From Flavobacteriaceae bacterium (GTDB lineage Bacteria > Bacteroidota > Bacteroidia > Flavobacteriales > Flavobacteriaceae): 33,655 bases of DNA. The stretch lies in NCBI GenBank assembly GCA_024232495.1, contig JAAEPP010000305.1:1-33655 (forward strand), given 5' to 3'. The notes under the pieces are model-generated. The model was not told the DNA's origin. It did not search any database and saw nothing but the letters and a program-made list of their open reading frames with translations. The position numbers and the translations under genes were made by a program. Each line of letters opens with the position of its first letter. Position 1 is the stretch's first letter. Shown piece after piece: positions 15,742 through 24,430 of the stretch.

Positions 15742-16899
15742 TCATTTTATTTTTATTGTGTTAGAACATATATATTTTGTTGGTACTTTAGTTGGTGATA
15801 GAGTAGGTTTTACTGTAGACTTTTTCGGTACTTGTAATAATAAATTAGGGGAAGATGAAGGCACATTAAAAATTTTTTTTTCTACAGCAAGATCAAATAG
15901 TTCTTTCATAGTTTGAACTTTATTCATATTTGTTTTTTGTAATAATAATGCTGCAACTCCTGCTACATGAGGTGTAGCCATTGAAGTTCCTGATAGAGTT
16001 TTAATCGCAGTTCTAGAACCAATCCAATAAGAAGTTATAGAACTTCCAGGGGCAATAATATCAGTACATTTTCCATAATTTGAAAATGATGACCTAGTAT
16101 CAATTATAGTTGATGACATTACTGTAATAACGGAATTTTTGTTTTTTGCTTTACCCCCTGTGCTAGCGGGCGAAAAATTACACGCATTATTATTGCTATT
16201 ACCGGCAGCAACGACCACAATATTATTTGCATTACTAGCATCATTAACGGCAGTGTTTAGAGCTTCGCTTTTAGAACCACCCAGACTTAATGATAAAACA
16301 GCTACAGTATTTTTACTGTCATTTATTGCAGCATTGATTCCTTTAATAACACCAGCAACAGTTCCTCCTCCTCTTTTATTAAGTACTTTTACTCCAATTA
16401 TATTTGCTTCTTTAGCAATACCATAAATATTACCAGCAGCAGTACCAGCACAATGAGTTCCATGACCGTTTAAATCTGTATTTTTTTCATTTTCGATAAA
16501 ATTAAATTTAGATTGGGCACGACCATTAAAACCATTATGCATTGAATATATACCTGTATCAATAATATAAATTTTAACTCCTTTACCAGTATAAGGATTT
16601 ATAAAAGGTTCTCTAATTAAAGGTAAATCCTTTTGATTAATTCGATCTAAGCCCCATGAAGCTGCAAAATTTGTAATTAATGAATCTTTTTCTTTTTTAA
16701 ATTTTATTTTTTTATCATTTTGAAAAGTTACTATTTCATCAATAATTTTATAACATTTTTTAAAACCTATAATCGTTTCTCCTCCTTTAATTATATCTGG
16801 ACAAGTTCCATTTTTATATAAATCAAATGTATATATTTCTTTTGTTGCATTAATATTTATAAAAACTGTGATATATAAAATAAATTTTAAAAAATTCAT
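15742..16899 (-). CDS. Secreted subtilisin-like serine protease (S8)
   Basis: 385 residues. A signal peptide (1-18) and a short pro-region (about 20-78) are followed by a complete proteinase-K-like catalytic domain: Asp114 in YIIDTG, His146 in NGHGTHCAG, oxyanion Asn234 in AAGNS, Ser306 in SGTSMATPHVAG. All key residues are present, so it should be active. The tail is Pro/Thr-rich (KPTLSPTKVPTK) with one Cys. S8 proteases are uncommon in large DNA viruses; the secretion signal and domain layout resemble secreted proteases of fungi, oomycetes and other protists, suggesting capture from a eukaryote. It could process virion proteins in the secretory pathway or act outside the cell. Confidence 0.92.
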   Translation of the reverse strand: MNFLKFILYITVFININATKEIYTFDLYKNGTCPDIIKGGETIIGFKKCYKIIDEIVTFQNDKKIKFKKEKDSLITNFAASWGLDRINQKDLPLIREPFINPYTGKGVKIYIIDTGIYSMHNGFNGRAQSKFNFIENEKNTDLNGHGTHCAGTAAGNIYGIAKEANIIGVKVLNKRGGGTVAGVIKGINAAINDSKNTVAVLSLSLGGSKSEALNTAVNDASNANNIVVVAAGNSNNNACNFSPASTGGKAKNKNSVITVMSSTIIDTRSSFSNYGKCTDIIAPGSSITSYWIGSRTAIKTLSGTSMATPHVAGVAALLLQKTNMNKVQTMKELFDLAVEKKIFNVPSSSPNLLLQVPKKSTVKPTLSPTKVPTKYICSNTIKIK

Positions 16900-16931
16900 T
16901 TAAGTGATTTTAATAATTATATACTAGATAT

Positions 16932-17810
16932 TTATAGCGCTAAACTTTGTAACTTAGCCCAATTTGGTACTTTTTCTTCGTTTGCAATGCTTAATATTGT
17001 AAAAGCTAAACTATGCTCATTATCAGGTTGATCAACTATAGGTATTCCTTTTATTTTTAGAGATATATTAAGCCATTTTAATTTTTTTAAAGGTTTTGAT
17101 GACAATAATCGCATTCTTGTTACATTAGTATCGTTTCTTGTAGTACCATAATAGGAAGCACTTGGATTATAAACTACATCAACTGGAGAAAATTCAGGAA
17201 ACTCCTTCACGAAAATATCTAATCTAGGAAATGGATCAAGGGAAACTTTTCTCGGTGATATTTGAGTCAGAGTGACGTTGTTAGAAGTATCAATCTTATC
17301 AAATCCCATCGCAATATGAGCACTATTTTCTAAATTCAAGAATAAAAATCTGAAACTAGTTAAACCATTACCACTAGCAGTTATATGTGTTCTTGTCTCA
17401 GGATCAGCAAATACTGTAAAAGTTACAGGATGAGTTCCATTATTACCGAAAACGGGATCATTAAAAACGGCGTCTGTCATAATTTGCTTTAAAGTTATAA
17501 TATAGCTTAAATATGGATTTTCAACATTTTCATAAGTATATGATTTAGATGGAAATGTTGCTGTTGTAGTAAATGTATATAATCCTCTTTTTAGTTCAAA
17601 TCTGAATTGATCATTTAAATTTGGAACAAAAGTAGGTGTTAACGTAGTTGGAATTGCATAACCAGTTAACTCAATACCAACTACTTCTTGAATTTCGTCC
17701 TTTAAGTCATATCTGTAATTACTAACTGTTCCTTCACTTCTTTCAGAAGAATCTACAAAAATTCTATTAATTCTTGTGTAATCTTCTCTTTGTGAAAAAG
17801 GTAAAGGCAT
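16932..17810 (-). CDS. Putative minor capsid protein
   Basis: 292 residues, beta-rich, no membrane segment. The N-terminal block reads INRIFVDSSERSEGTVSNYR, then YDLKDEIQEVVGIELTGYAIP. This pattern (I-F/V-D-S-x-x-R plus a strand describing a deviation from a flat lattice) is typical of the minor capsid / penton-like proteins of mimivirus-, phycodna- and related viruses that fill the capsid vertices or cement the major capsid protein. It is divergently transcribed from 17846 with only 35 bases between starts, implying shared late control. The precise role is inferred. Confidence 0.75.
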   Translation of the reverse strand: MPLPFSQREDYTRINRIFVDSSERSEGTVSNYRYDLKDEIQEVVGIELTGYAIPTTLTPTFVPNLNDQFRFELKRGLYTFTTTATFPSKSYTYENVENPYLSYIITLKQIMTDAVFNDPVFGNNGTHPVTFTVFADPETRTHITASGNGLTSFRFLFLNLENSAHIAMGFDKIDTSNNVTLTQISPRKVSLDPFPRLDIFVKEFPEFSPVDVVYNPSASYYGTTRNDTNVTRMRLLSSKPLKKLKWLNISLKIKGIPIVDQPDNEHSLAFTILSIANEEKVPNWAKLQSLAL

Positions 17811-17845
17811 TTTCTTTTCTTATATATATATAATAAATATAAATA
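17811..17845. promoter_or_regulatory. 35-base bidirectional promoter region
   Basis: The starts of the minor-capsid-like gene (minus, 17810) and the 111-residue gene (plus, 17846) are 35 bases apart. The gap consists of a pyrimidine stretch TTTCTTTTCTT and an AT block TATATATATATAATAAATATAAAT. Both genes are likely expressed together. Confidence 0.5.
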
Positions 17846-18181
17846 ATGGCTACAAGAACTTTTACAATTACTATGACCACAGAAGGTCTTCTTGTAGCTG
17901 GTGTTTATAAATGTGAAATTACTTACACGAATCAATCAAATCAAGGAACTTTAACAAATGAATTATGTGATCGAGTTAATGAATTTGCACAGCAAAATAA
18001 TGGTAAATTAGAATCTAGAGTTATCACCTTTCCTACTCCATTACTACAGCTATATACTGAAGTGTTTGCATTTTTAAATATTGATTCTATGTTAAGATTC
18101 GCACAAGAAGTCGGCTTTATAAAATCAACACGTTCAATTATTTTTAAGCCAGATTATGCTTCATTTCAAGCATTATTATAA
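17846..18181 (+). CDS. Hypothetical protein beside the minor-capsid-like gene
   Basis: 111 residues with no membrane segment. It begins with a beta-like run (TRTFTITMTTEGLLVAG, then YKCEITYTN), then two helical parts (LTNELCDRVNEFAQQNN and LLQLYTEVFAFLNI) and ends KPDYASFQALL. Shared-promoter context suggests co-expression with a capsid component. No family recognised. Confidence 0.7.
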   Translation: MATRTFTITMTTEGLLVAGVYKCEITYTNQSNQGTLTNELCDRVNEFAQQNNGKLESRVITFPTPLLQLYTEVFAFLNIDSMLRFAQEVGFIKSTRSIIFKPDYASFQALL

Positions 18182-18232
18182 AAAATTTTTAAATAAATAA
18201 TATTATTATATACGAGTTAATTATTGATTATT

Positions 18233-18670
18233 TTAATGAGCTATTTGTCCTAAAGAATAAACATCAACTTCAGTATCATTTCTTTGTATAATTAAAAGAT
18301 TACGAGTTGTGTTTTGGGCTATTGTGAATGTACCATGTAAAGTCATACCAGTATTAGTTAAAATAGTAATTACTTCATTCGCATCTGCATCGTTTTTATA
18401 GGAAACATAAAAACCAGTTCCAGCTGAGGATCTCATAGCTTTAATTAAATCTGCAGCAGTTGGCAAAGTTGAGTTAATCGCTCCACCAGCTGGATCATGA
18501 ACGATTAAACCGGATAAAAGATCTCCTGCTGTTAAAGTTAATGCACCTGAAAGTGTAGTAATTTTATTGTTGCCAGTAGAAACTGAATCTACAGGGTTCA
18601 AACCGTTTTCGGTAACGGCAGCATATTCAGGAAAATATCCCATTTCAGAAGAGTTATTTGAATAAGTCAT
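18233..18670 (-). CDS. Fibre-like structural protein, paralogue A
   Basis: 145 residues, no membrane segment, beta-rich. It is one of three tandem paralogues (with 18756 and 19430). Shared features: an N-terminal GYFPEY...TENGLNP peptide, GLIVHDPAGGA, LPTAADL, N-A-D-x-x-E-x-IT, and a GTFTIAQ...R block near the end. Similar LPTA / N-A-D-E-IT modules occur in phage and algal-virus structural proteins. A surface fibre or decoration protein is likely. The conserved N-terminal 20 residues may dock on the capsid. Its promoter region is nearly identical to that of paralogue B. Confidence 0.75.
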   Translation of the reverse strand: MTYSNNSSEMGYFPEYAAVTENGLNPVDSVSTGNNKITTLSGALTLTAGDLLSGLIVHDPAGGAINSTLPTAADLIKAMRSSAGTGFYVSYKNDADANEVITILTNTGMTLHGTFTIAQNTTRNLLIIQRNDTEVDVYSLGQIAH

Positions 18671-18725
18671 TTATGCTAGTCCTTTTATGGATGATTATAA
18701 TAGTATATATAGAAATTAATTTTGA
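18671..18725 (-). promoter_or_regulatory. Duplicated promoter region of paralogue A
   Basis: The 55 bases before the start of paralogue A match the 54 bases before paralogue B (19197-19250) at most positions, including the identical run AGAAATTAATTTTGA and TATATATAGAAATT. Conservation over non-coding DNA points to a recent duplication carrying the promoter, or selection on it. Confidence 0.6.
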
Positions 18726-18755
18726 TATATTGAATAATGATATTTAATAAATAAT

Positions 18756-19196
18756 TTAAAAAGTATGTGCTCCAAGATTATAAGCAGTCGCTGTAGTTGG
18801 AGAAGTAATTACAACTTTAAATCCTCTTAAATGGTTTTGAACAATTGTTACAGTACCTTTAACAGTAATTCCCGTACCAGCTGCGACAGAAATAATTTCT
18901 GAACCATCAGCTGCATTTTTAATCCATACTGTTACTGTTTTTCCAATTGAAGAACCAAGCTCTTTATATAATTCTTCTGCTGTAGGCATTGTAGCAGTAA
19001 TTGCGCCTTGAGGATCAAGTATTATTAATCCGCCTGCAACTTGATTTGCAGTTAAAGTAATATCGGAACCACCTGCTGCTGTTGTTGTTGTAACAATTTT
19101 AACGGGTGACCAAGAAAGCGGTAGTAAACCATTTTCTGTCACACCTGAATATTCTGGATTATAACCAAAGTTTGATTTTACTGTAGTTGATGCCAT
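18756..19196 (-). CDS. Fibre-like structural protein, paralogue B
   Basis: 146 residues. Same architecture as paralogue A: KSNFGYNPEYSGVTENGLLP at the N-terminus, GGLIILDPQGA, MPTAEEL, NAADGSEIISV, and GTVTIVQNHLRGF. It is closer to A than to C in its N-terminal peptide and promoter, although all three share the core. A trimeric surface fibre is the likely role by analogy; partner unknown. Confidence 0.75.
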   Translation of the reverse strand: MASTTVKSNFGYNPEYSGVTENGLLPLSWSPVKIVTTTTAAGGSDITLTANQVAGGLIILDPQGAITATMPTAEELYKELGSSIGKTVTVWIKNAADGSEIISVAAGTGITVKGTVTIVQNHLRGFKVVITSPTTATAYNLGAHTF

Positions 19197-19250
19197 TTTT
19201 GCTTGTCCTATTTAGGATGATATAATATTATATATAGAAATTAATTTTGA
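19197..19250 (-). promoter_or_regulatory. Duplicated promoter region of paralogue B
   Basis: Counterpart of 18671-18725. It contains TCCTATTTAGGA (arms TCCTA / TAGGA), TATATATAGAAATTAATTTTGA and a short AT block. The equivalent hairpin is weaker in paralogue A's copy (TCC / GGA). The second 81-bp palindromic repeat starts 22 bases further upstream. Confidence 0.6.
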
Positions 19251-19272
19251 AATTATTTAATTATTTTTTTAA

Positions 19273-19353
19273 TTACTACAACTAGATTCACGTCCTCCCT
19301 ATTATATTATATTATATATATATAAGTAAGAAGACGTGAATCTAGTTGCAATT
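19273..19353. repeat. 81-bp palindromic repeat, copy 2
   Basis: Near-copy of 242-322. Its arms CAACTAGATTCACGTC (19279-19294) and GACGTGAATCTAGTTG (19333-19348) are a perfect 16-bp inverted repeat, longer than in copy 1. The 33-base AT centre is identical. Five arm positions differ from copy 1; one opposed pair changes together (C/A in copy 1, G/C here), restoring pairing. It lies downstream of paralogue C and upstream of the promoter of paralogue B. Confidence 0.85.
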
Positions 19354-19429
19354 TAATAAAAATTTAAGAAATAAAAATAAAAAATTTTCAAACGAAAATA
19401 AAAATATTTCTTTTTTAAAGATAAGTTTT

Positions 19430-19882
19430 TTAAGTAGGATTATAAGTTCCAGTAGTTGTAATAGTTAGTTCGTCGTCATCTTTTACATAAATAACGAACT
19501 CTCTTGCTCTGTCTTGAGCTATTGTCATTGTGCCGACTAAGTTGTTTTTGGTGTCACCTCCGTTTGTTAAAGTAATAGTTTCATTATCATCAGCTGTATT
19601 TTCAATGATAAATCTAAATGAAGTATAAGGAGAATTACCGATCATAGCAATTACATCTGCTGCTGTAGGAAGTGTAGCATTTGCAGCACCACCTGATGGA
19701 TCGTATGATAAGTAACCGCCAACTAATGTTTCTGCTGAGATAGCGTATGATCCCGCAGCAGCAGCAACTACAGGACTAGTTTTAGTTGTTGATCCAGTTT
19801 GGGCGGGATTTAAAGCTGATTTTGAAAAACCAGAGAATAACGGAAAGTATCCGAATGAAGATTTGATATCGTAGTTTGTCAT
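19430..19882 (-). CDS. Fibre-like structural protein, paralogue C
   Basis: 150 residues, the most diverged of the three. It keeps FGYFPLFSGFSKSALNP at the start, GGYLSYDPSGGA, LPTAADV, NTADDNETITL and GTMTIAQDRAREF. Its upstream region does not match the duplicated promoters of A and B, so the first duplication is older or this copy was rearranged. Likely a fibre or decoration protein, as for its paralogues. Confidence 0.75.
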   Translation of the reverse strand: MTNYDIKSSFGYFPLFSGFSKSALNPAQTGSTTKTSPVVAAAAGSYAISAETLVGGYLSYDPSGGAANATLPTAADVIAMIGNSPYTSFRFIIENTADDNETITLTNGGDTKNNLVGTMTIAQDRAREFVIYVKDDDELTITTTGTYNPT

Positions 19883-19948
19883 TTTTTAACTAGGTATTTT
19901 AAATCTATAAATAATAAAGATATTTTTTTTAATAATTTTGTTTAAGTT

Positions 19949-22603
19949 TTAATCCGATATTACTTTTCTTTTTTTTTTATCATACCAATTCCAATCTATA
20001 TTTTCTATATTTCCCCAATCCGAATATTCATCTTTCATATCTTTTCTTTTCAACTTCTCTCTTCTAAATTTTTCATAATCTCTAGAAATTTCTGACCATA
20101 TTCTTAGTTCTTTTAATCTTTTTTCATATTTTTCAATATCCAATTTAGACGAATTTAAAATGTGATCATTTACTTTATTTGTTATTTCTTTAAAAGTAAA
20201 TGGTTTTTTGATAAATTCATATATAGATTCTTTTGAATTCTTTTTAATTTTTACTGGTTCAGCAACAGAAAATTTATTACTCCACCAGTTTCTAGTACCA
20301 ATATATTTTTCTAAAATAGTTTTTGGATATATTTCTTGTAATTTCTCATAATTATTGTCAAGCGAGTCAATAAAAGATTTATCAAGTTCTTCTTTTTCTT
20401 CAAAAATGTCTCGTTCTAAACTCCTAGTTTTTTTGCTAGTTTTTTCTCCTTGATAGTTATCTCTTTTATCACTTATTTCTCTTATATCACTTATTTCTTC
20501 CCATAATTTTCCATTCATATCCCTTATAAAAGCAGCTTGCTCTTTTTGAGTTCGCATTGGATAATCGAAACTAGTTCTTAATCCCAATGGAGTTTCCCCC
20601 CATAATATTGTACCATCTTTAATTTGATTAAATTGAAAGTTATAATCAGAGTTTTCAATACCTTCTACATCAGTGTCTAATTTTTCAAAATTAATTTCGG
20701 TTTCAGATTGAAAAAATAAAGCTTTGAAAACATCAAGACTTGGTCTATCGAATTGTGAATTTTGAGGCAAGTAAGGTGAAATATTAAAATTACCAAATAA
20801 ACCGATTGTTCCTATTTTTTCTTCAACTTCTTCTTTACCATATAATTTAATTAGCTGATTATAGTGTTTTTTAACTAAACCAGCTGCAAGATTATATCTC
20901 TCTAAATCACCTGAAGATTCGTTATATGTTTTTATAGATTTCAAAATATTATTTCCTAAAGATGCAAATTGTCTCCCAACTGAAGAAAGTTGTTCTGAAA
21001 TAAGATATATGTTTTCTCTTGGTTCTTCAGAAGCTTCATATTTTGATAAAGCCTTTGTTGCTTTATCCACTGCTTTTTTAAAGTTATCTTTTACTGCTTC
21101 TTTCGCTGTTTCTCCTTTGTCTAAAGTAACATTAAAACTTTCATTTAAAAAATTTTTTACTATTTCTACTGATTCTTTTTCGGGTAATCTTTCTTTTACA
21201 TTTGAAAATATTTTTTCCATTGTAGTAGTTGTAAGAGTTAATTTTGATGCTAGTTCTTGAAAATTAATATCTATCATAGCTGAATTAGATTTATTCAGTT
21301 CTTTTAATGATTGGTCAATTAATTTGGTATTAATTGATTCTATTATATCTCGTTTTAAATCTGAAGTTATAGAATTATCTTCTTCAATATTTTTTAATAA
21401 TCCTTTAATATCTGAATTAGCAAGTAATTTTTGCTTTTCTTTATCATTTAATTTGTTTATTTTTTCTTTCAGTGAATTTATTTCACTTCCAAGAAAAATA
21501 AATGCTTTAACTTTTTTTATGGAAATATCTTCTAAACCGGTTGTTTTTTTCATATAATCAGTCAATACCTCCATTGTTTCAGGTGATATATTTGTAATAC
21601 CTTGATTTTTTAAAGTTTCACTAACTTGCATGAGAGTATTACCAATAACATTTTTTGTTTCTGCTGATTTAATTTTTAATGTTTCTATAATTCCTTTAGT
21701 AAGTTGAAAATTTATATCTCTCTCAGTGTTAACTTGAATCAGTGCTTCATTTTTAGGTTTAAAACGTTTTTCTTTATCGGTCATTTTTACATATAAATCA
21801 AAATCACGAATGTTTGAAGCAATTAATTCAGTAAAATTCTTATTATTTTCTCCTTCATATGATACTCTCAAATCTTTAATACCTTTAGAAACAGACTCAA
21901 TATAATTAAGATTAATAACCTCGTTGTCGCCTTCATTACCTATAATTTGAACACCTTTTAAGAACAATCTGTTTCCGAATTTTTTAAATAAATAAAGTAG
22001 TATAACAATCGATGATAAACCACCTAATATTGCTAACACTGCTGGTTGAGATGGAATATTCTTTATTGTTGCGTTTATTAAAACAGTCAAAGCGAAACCA
22101 AGTATTGCTAATATTGAAAATATAGGAAAACCATAATTAATCAAAGCATATTGAATAATACTACCAAGTGAATTTCGTAATATTTCTAAACCACCATTCA
22201 AAATTGGAGGAAGTAAAGCAAGTAAACTTAAAATTGCAGTGATAATTGAAGGTTCGGTATCTTCATTGTCGTTATCATTTTCCTTGTCATTTTTAGGAGG
22301 AACTGTTATTATAGGATTAACAATAGGACGTGTAGAATTTTTCTCATTTGTTTCATCATTTCCTTGATTTTGATTTCTTTTTTTCTTATCAGTATATCTA
22401 AATATTTCATATCCAAAAACAATAGATAAGCTAATAGCAACAAGATAAATAAGAATATTCTGTCTATAACGATAAAGTTTTGCTAAGTAAATACTATATT
22501 CATAACCTATTATACTCTTTTCAACTACTTTATTTGTTTTTTTATTGTTTTCTAATTTTTTTTTCAAAGTTACTGTATTTTTTCTGTTTTTAACTTTCAT
22601 CAT
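19949..22603 (-). CDS. 884-residue membrane and coiled-coil protein
   Basis: 884 residues. A basic N-terminus (1-45) precedes a membrane helix at about 50-66, an acidic linker, then hydrophobic stretches at about 118-136, 160-178 and 187-205. From about 215 to 600 the protein is helical and Lys/Glu/Asn-rich with coiled-coil character; the end (about 840-884) is basic. No enzymatic motif is evident. It is the largest gene of the minus-strand run and could be a scaffold or internal-membrane structural protein. No family recognised. Confidence 0.7.
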   Translation of the reverse strand: MMKVKNRKNTVTLKKKLENNKKTNKVVEKSIIGYEYSIYLAKLYRYRQNILIYLVAISLSIVFGYEIFRYTDKKKRNQNQGNDETNEKNSTRPIVNPIITVPPKNDKENDNDNEDTEPSIITAILSLLALLPPILNGGLEILRNSLGSIIQYALINYGFPIFSILAILGFALTVLINATIKNIPSQPAVLAILGGLSSIVILLYLFKKFGNRLFLKGVQIIGNEGDNEVINLNYIESVSKGIKDLRVSYEGENNKNFTELIASNIRDFDLYVKMTDKEKRFKPKNEALIQVNTERDINFQLTKGIIETLKIKSAETKNVIGNTLMQVSETLKNQGITNISPETMEVLTDYMKKTTGLEDISIKKVKAFIFLGSEINSLKEKINKLNDKEKQKLLANSDIKGLLKNIEEDNSITSDLKRDIIESINTKLIDQSLKELNKSNSAMIDINFQELASKLTLTTTTMEKIFSNVKERLPEKESVEIVKNFLNESFNVTLDKGETAKEAVKDNFKKAVDKATKALSKYEASEEPRENIYLISEQLSSVGRQFASLGNNILKSIKTYNESSGDLERYNLAAGLVKKHYNQLIKLYGKEEVEEKIGTIGLFGNFNISPYLPQNSQFDRPSLDVFKALFFQSETEINFEKLDTDVEGIENSDYNFQFNQIKDGTILWGETPLGLRTSFDYPMRTQKEQAAFIRDMNGKLWEEISDIREISDKRDNYQGEKTSKKTRSLERDIFEEKEELDKSFIDSLDNNYEKLQEIYPKTILEKYIGTRNWWSNKFSVAEPVKIKKNSKESIYEFIKKPFTFKEITNKVNDHILNSSKLDIEKYEKRLKELRIWSEISRDYEKFRREKLKRKDMKDEYSDWGNIENIDWNWYDKKKRKVISD

Positions 22604-22648
22604 TATTATTATATTTTAGAAAATAATAAAATTTAAAATAATTTGTTT

Positions 22649-22882
22649 TTAATCACTTGTTAAATCATCTTCAATTTGAAGTGGTAAATTAGAAAATGAA
22701 GAAATAGATTTCATAGCAAAATGAAAAGGTAATTTTACTTTATCGTAAATATTTTCTACAAAATCAATATGATTTTCCATTTTTCCAGTACCAATTTTCA
22801 TTTCCTTTAACAAATTTAAAATATTATCTAATTTAATTTCTATTTGTTCTAATCTTTTATTTATATTATCAATTTCAGTCAT
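22649..22882 (-). CDS. Small helical coiled-coil protein
   Basis: 77 residues. Residues 1-40 form a strong coiled coil (NINKRLEQIEIKLDNILNLL); the rest is weakly amphipathic and ends EDDLTSD. No membrane helix. It lies 45 bases upstream of the start of the 884-residue gene, in the same direction. No family recognised. It could be a subunit of an oligomer with its neighbours. Confidence 0.65.
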   Translation of the reverse strand: MTEIDNINKRLEQIEIKLDNILNLLKEMKIGTGKMENHIDFVENIYDKVKLPFHFAMKSISSFSNLPLQIEDDLTSD

Positions 22883-22915
22883 AGCTCTTTTATTTCAAGA
22901 ATAGTTTATATTTTA

Positions 22916-23668
22916 TTAATTATATGTATTTTTCATTATTTTTTTTCTGTTAAACCAAATTTGTTTCATTCTTTTTGATTCTAAATTTGTATTTGGTAAA
23001 CCTTTCATATAATCTTCAACTTCTTTTAAAGTTGTTTTACCATTTTTTCTAATGTGGTAAGGATTTAATGGTGAATTGGCCATAGTATAAGTATCTGTAA
23101 CAGTTATATAAATTATATACAAAAGTGGAACAACAATTAAAATAGTGCTGGAAATTTGTCTAGTTACTCTGTCTGATCTTTCATTAAGTTTAGTAAAACA
23201 TGTATAACCATCTTGGAAATAGGTACGAATCAATTCAATTGAAAAAGTTATAAGTAAAGTTATTATTACCACAATTAAACTTAATCTTCCAGCTCCTTTA
23301 TATTTGTTTCCTCCATTTGTTATTGCATTAATATTATAATATGGAAATAAATCTAATGGTATACGATTTATCAAAAGAATAAATAAAACAAATAATGTTA
23401 TTAATGTATTCACATATTTACGCGTATTGTAATTTATTGAAAATCCAATTAAAAGTACTAAAAGTAAAGGAAAAGAAATAGATAAAAACCATTGTATTGG
23501 TTTATAAATATTAAAAAATTTTTTTAATCTTGAAATCCAATAATATTCTAAGTGTTTTACACTTTTATTTATAAAAGGTGTTTTATCTATTTCAGAAACA
23601 TAGATTGGTTGAGTACATTCCATACAAATATATCTATGTTCATTTTTATTACCAATATCAAAATCCAT
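22916..23668 (-). CDS. Multi-pass membrane protein with CxxC motif
   Basis: 250 residues. The N-terminus contains CMEC (Cys15, Cys18), then four to five hydrophobic segments between about 58 and 205, ending in a basic tail (KQIWFNRKKIMKNTYN). One CxxC pair alone is not enough for a zinc finger. Its leader contains TTCTATAATATATAAATAAAA, close to that of 8851. No family recognised. Topology uncertain. Confidence 0.65.
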   Translation of the reverse strand: MDFDIGNKNEHRYICMECTQPIYVSEIDKTPFINKSVKHLEYYWISRLKKFFNIYKPIQWFLSISFPLLLVLLIGFSINYNTRKYVNTLITLFVLFILLINRIPLDLFPYYNINAITNGGNKYKGAGRLSLIVVIITLLITFSIELIRTYFQDGYTCFTKLNERSDRVTRQISSTILIVVPLLYIIYITVTDTYTMANSPLNPYHIRKNGKTTLKEVEDYMKGLPNTNLESKRMKQIWFNRKKIMKNTYN

Positions 23669-23704
23669 TATTTTAATTTTATTTATATATTATAGAAGAA
23701 TTTT

Positions 23705-24397
23705 TTATTTATAAAATATTAAAGTATCTTGATCTAAGTCCGAATAAAGAACTTTAAACTGAAATAGATCACTTGGTCCAGCATTAATACTTGCTAATAC
23801 GATATCATTATTTTCTTTTAAAAAGTCTCTAGTTACATATTCCACTACAGATTCAAGATGAAAACCGCAATTTGACCATTTTCTGCAAATTTTTGTTACA
23901 TCATATTTTTTATTATCAAAGTTGACGGTTGCATTAATTACTTTCTTTGAATGAGGACAATAGTTCGATGACAATGGTAAATACATTTCACTATTAATAT
24001 TTAAAATAAAACAGTATTCTTCTCCTAATAAAGATCTTCCTTGAACTTCAATTATACTTTCATTAGGAATATCAAGACTATTATATAAATACTTAGCTTG
24101 AGTTTTAAAAAAACCAATTTTTGGTTCAGTCAGTTTTATTTCACGCGTGATATCTTTTCTCAAATTTCCTTGTGTTGCTAAGACTTGATTTACTGAACCA
24201 TAAAAACCAGTAAATCTATTAAATTTATTTTGTATTAATTTCAAATTCGCTTCAATTAAAAATCGACCATTTTTTCCAACTGTCAATTCCATTATATTAA
24301 GCAGGATTGGTTTTATTCCTATTAAAGCTATAGCTGCATTAGCAATTATTAATGTACTGAACATAACAAACATGTTTTCAATCCTTTTAAGTAACAT
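23705..24397 (-). CDS. Single-pass membrane protein with soluble domain
   Basis: 230 residues. A hydrophobic stretch at about 10-37 is followed by a soluble mixed domain. Cysteines lie in EYCFILN, SNYCPHS and KICRKWSNCGF. No catalytic motif recognised. It starts 34 bases downstream of the small protein at 24431 and belongs to the tight minus-strand run 19949-24733. Probably an anchored virion or membrane component. Confidence 0.65.
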   Translation of the reverse strand: MLLKRIENMFVMFSTLIIANAAIALIGIKPILLNIMELTVGKNGRFLIEANLKLIQNKFNRFTGFYGSVNQVLATQGNLRKDITREIKLTEPKIGFFKTQAKYLYNSLDIPNESIIEVQGRSLLGEEYCFILNINSEMYLPLSSNYCPHSKKVINATVNFDNKKYDVTKICRKWSNCGFHLESVVEYVTRDFLKENNDIVLASINAGPSDLFQFKVLYSDLDQDTLIFYK

Positions 24398-24430
24398 ATA
24401 TTAAAGATAACAAAATTAAGTTTTTATTTT

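Noticed and set aside
16139-16426. 95-codon frame antisense to the subtilisin-like gene
   Set aside because: Alanine/leucine/proline-rich composition reflects the opposite strand of the protease; no independent evidence.
21009-21557. Plus-strand frames of 83 and 77 codons inside the 884-residue gene
   Set aside because: Serine/phenylalanine-rich shadows of a Lys/Glu coiled-coil gene on the other strand.
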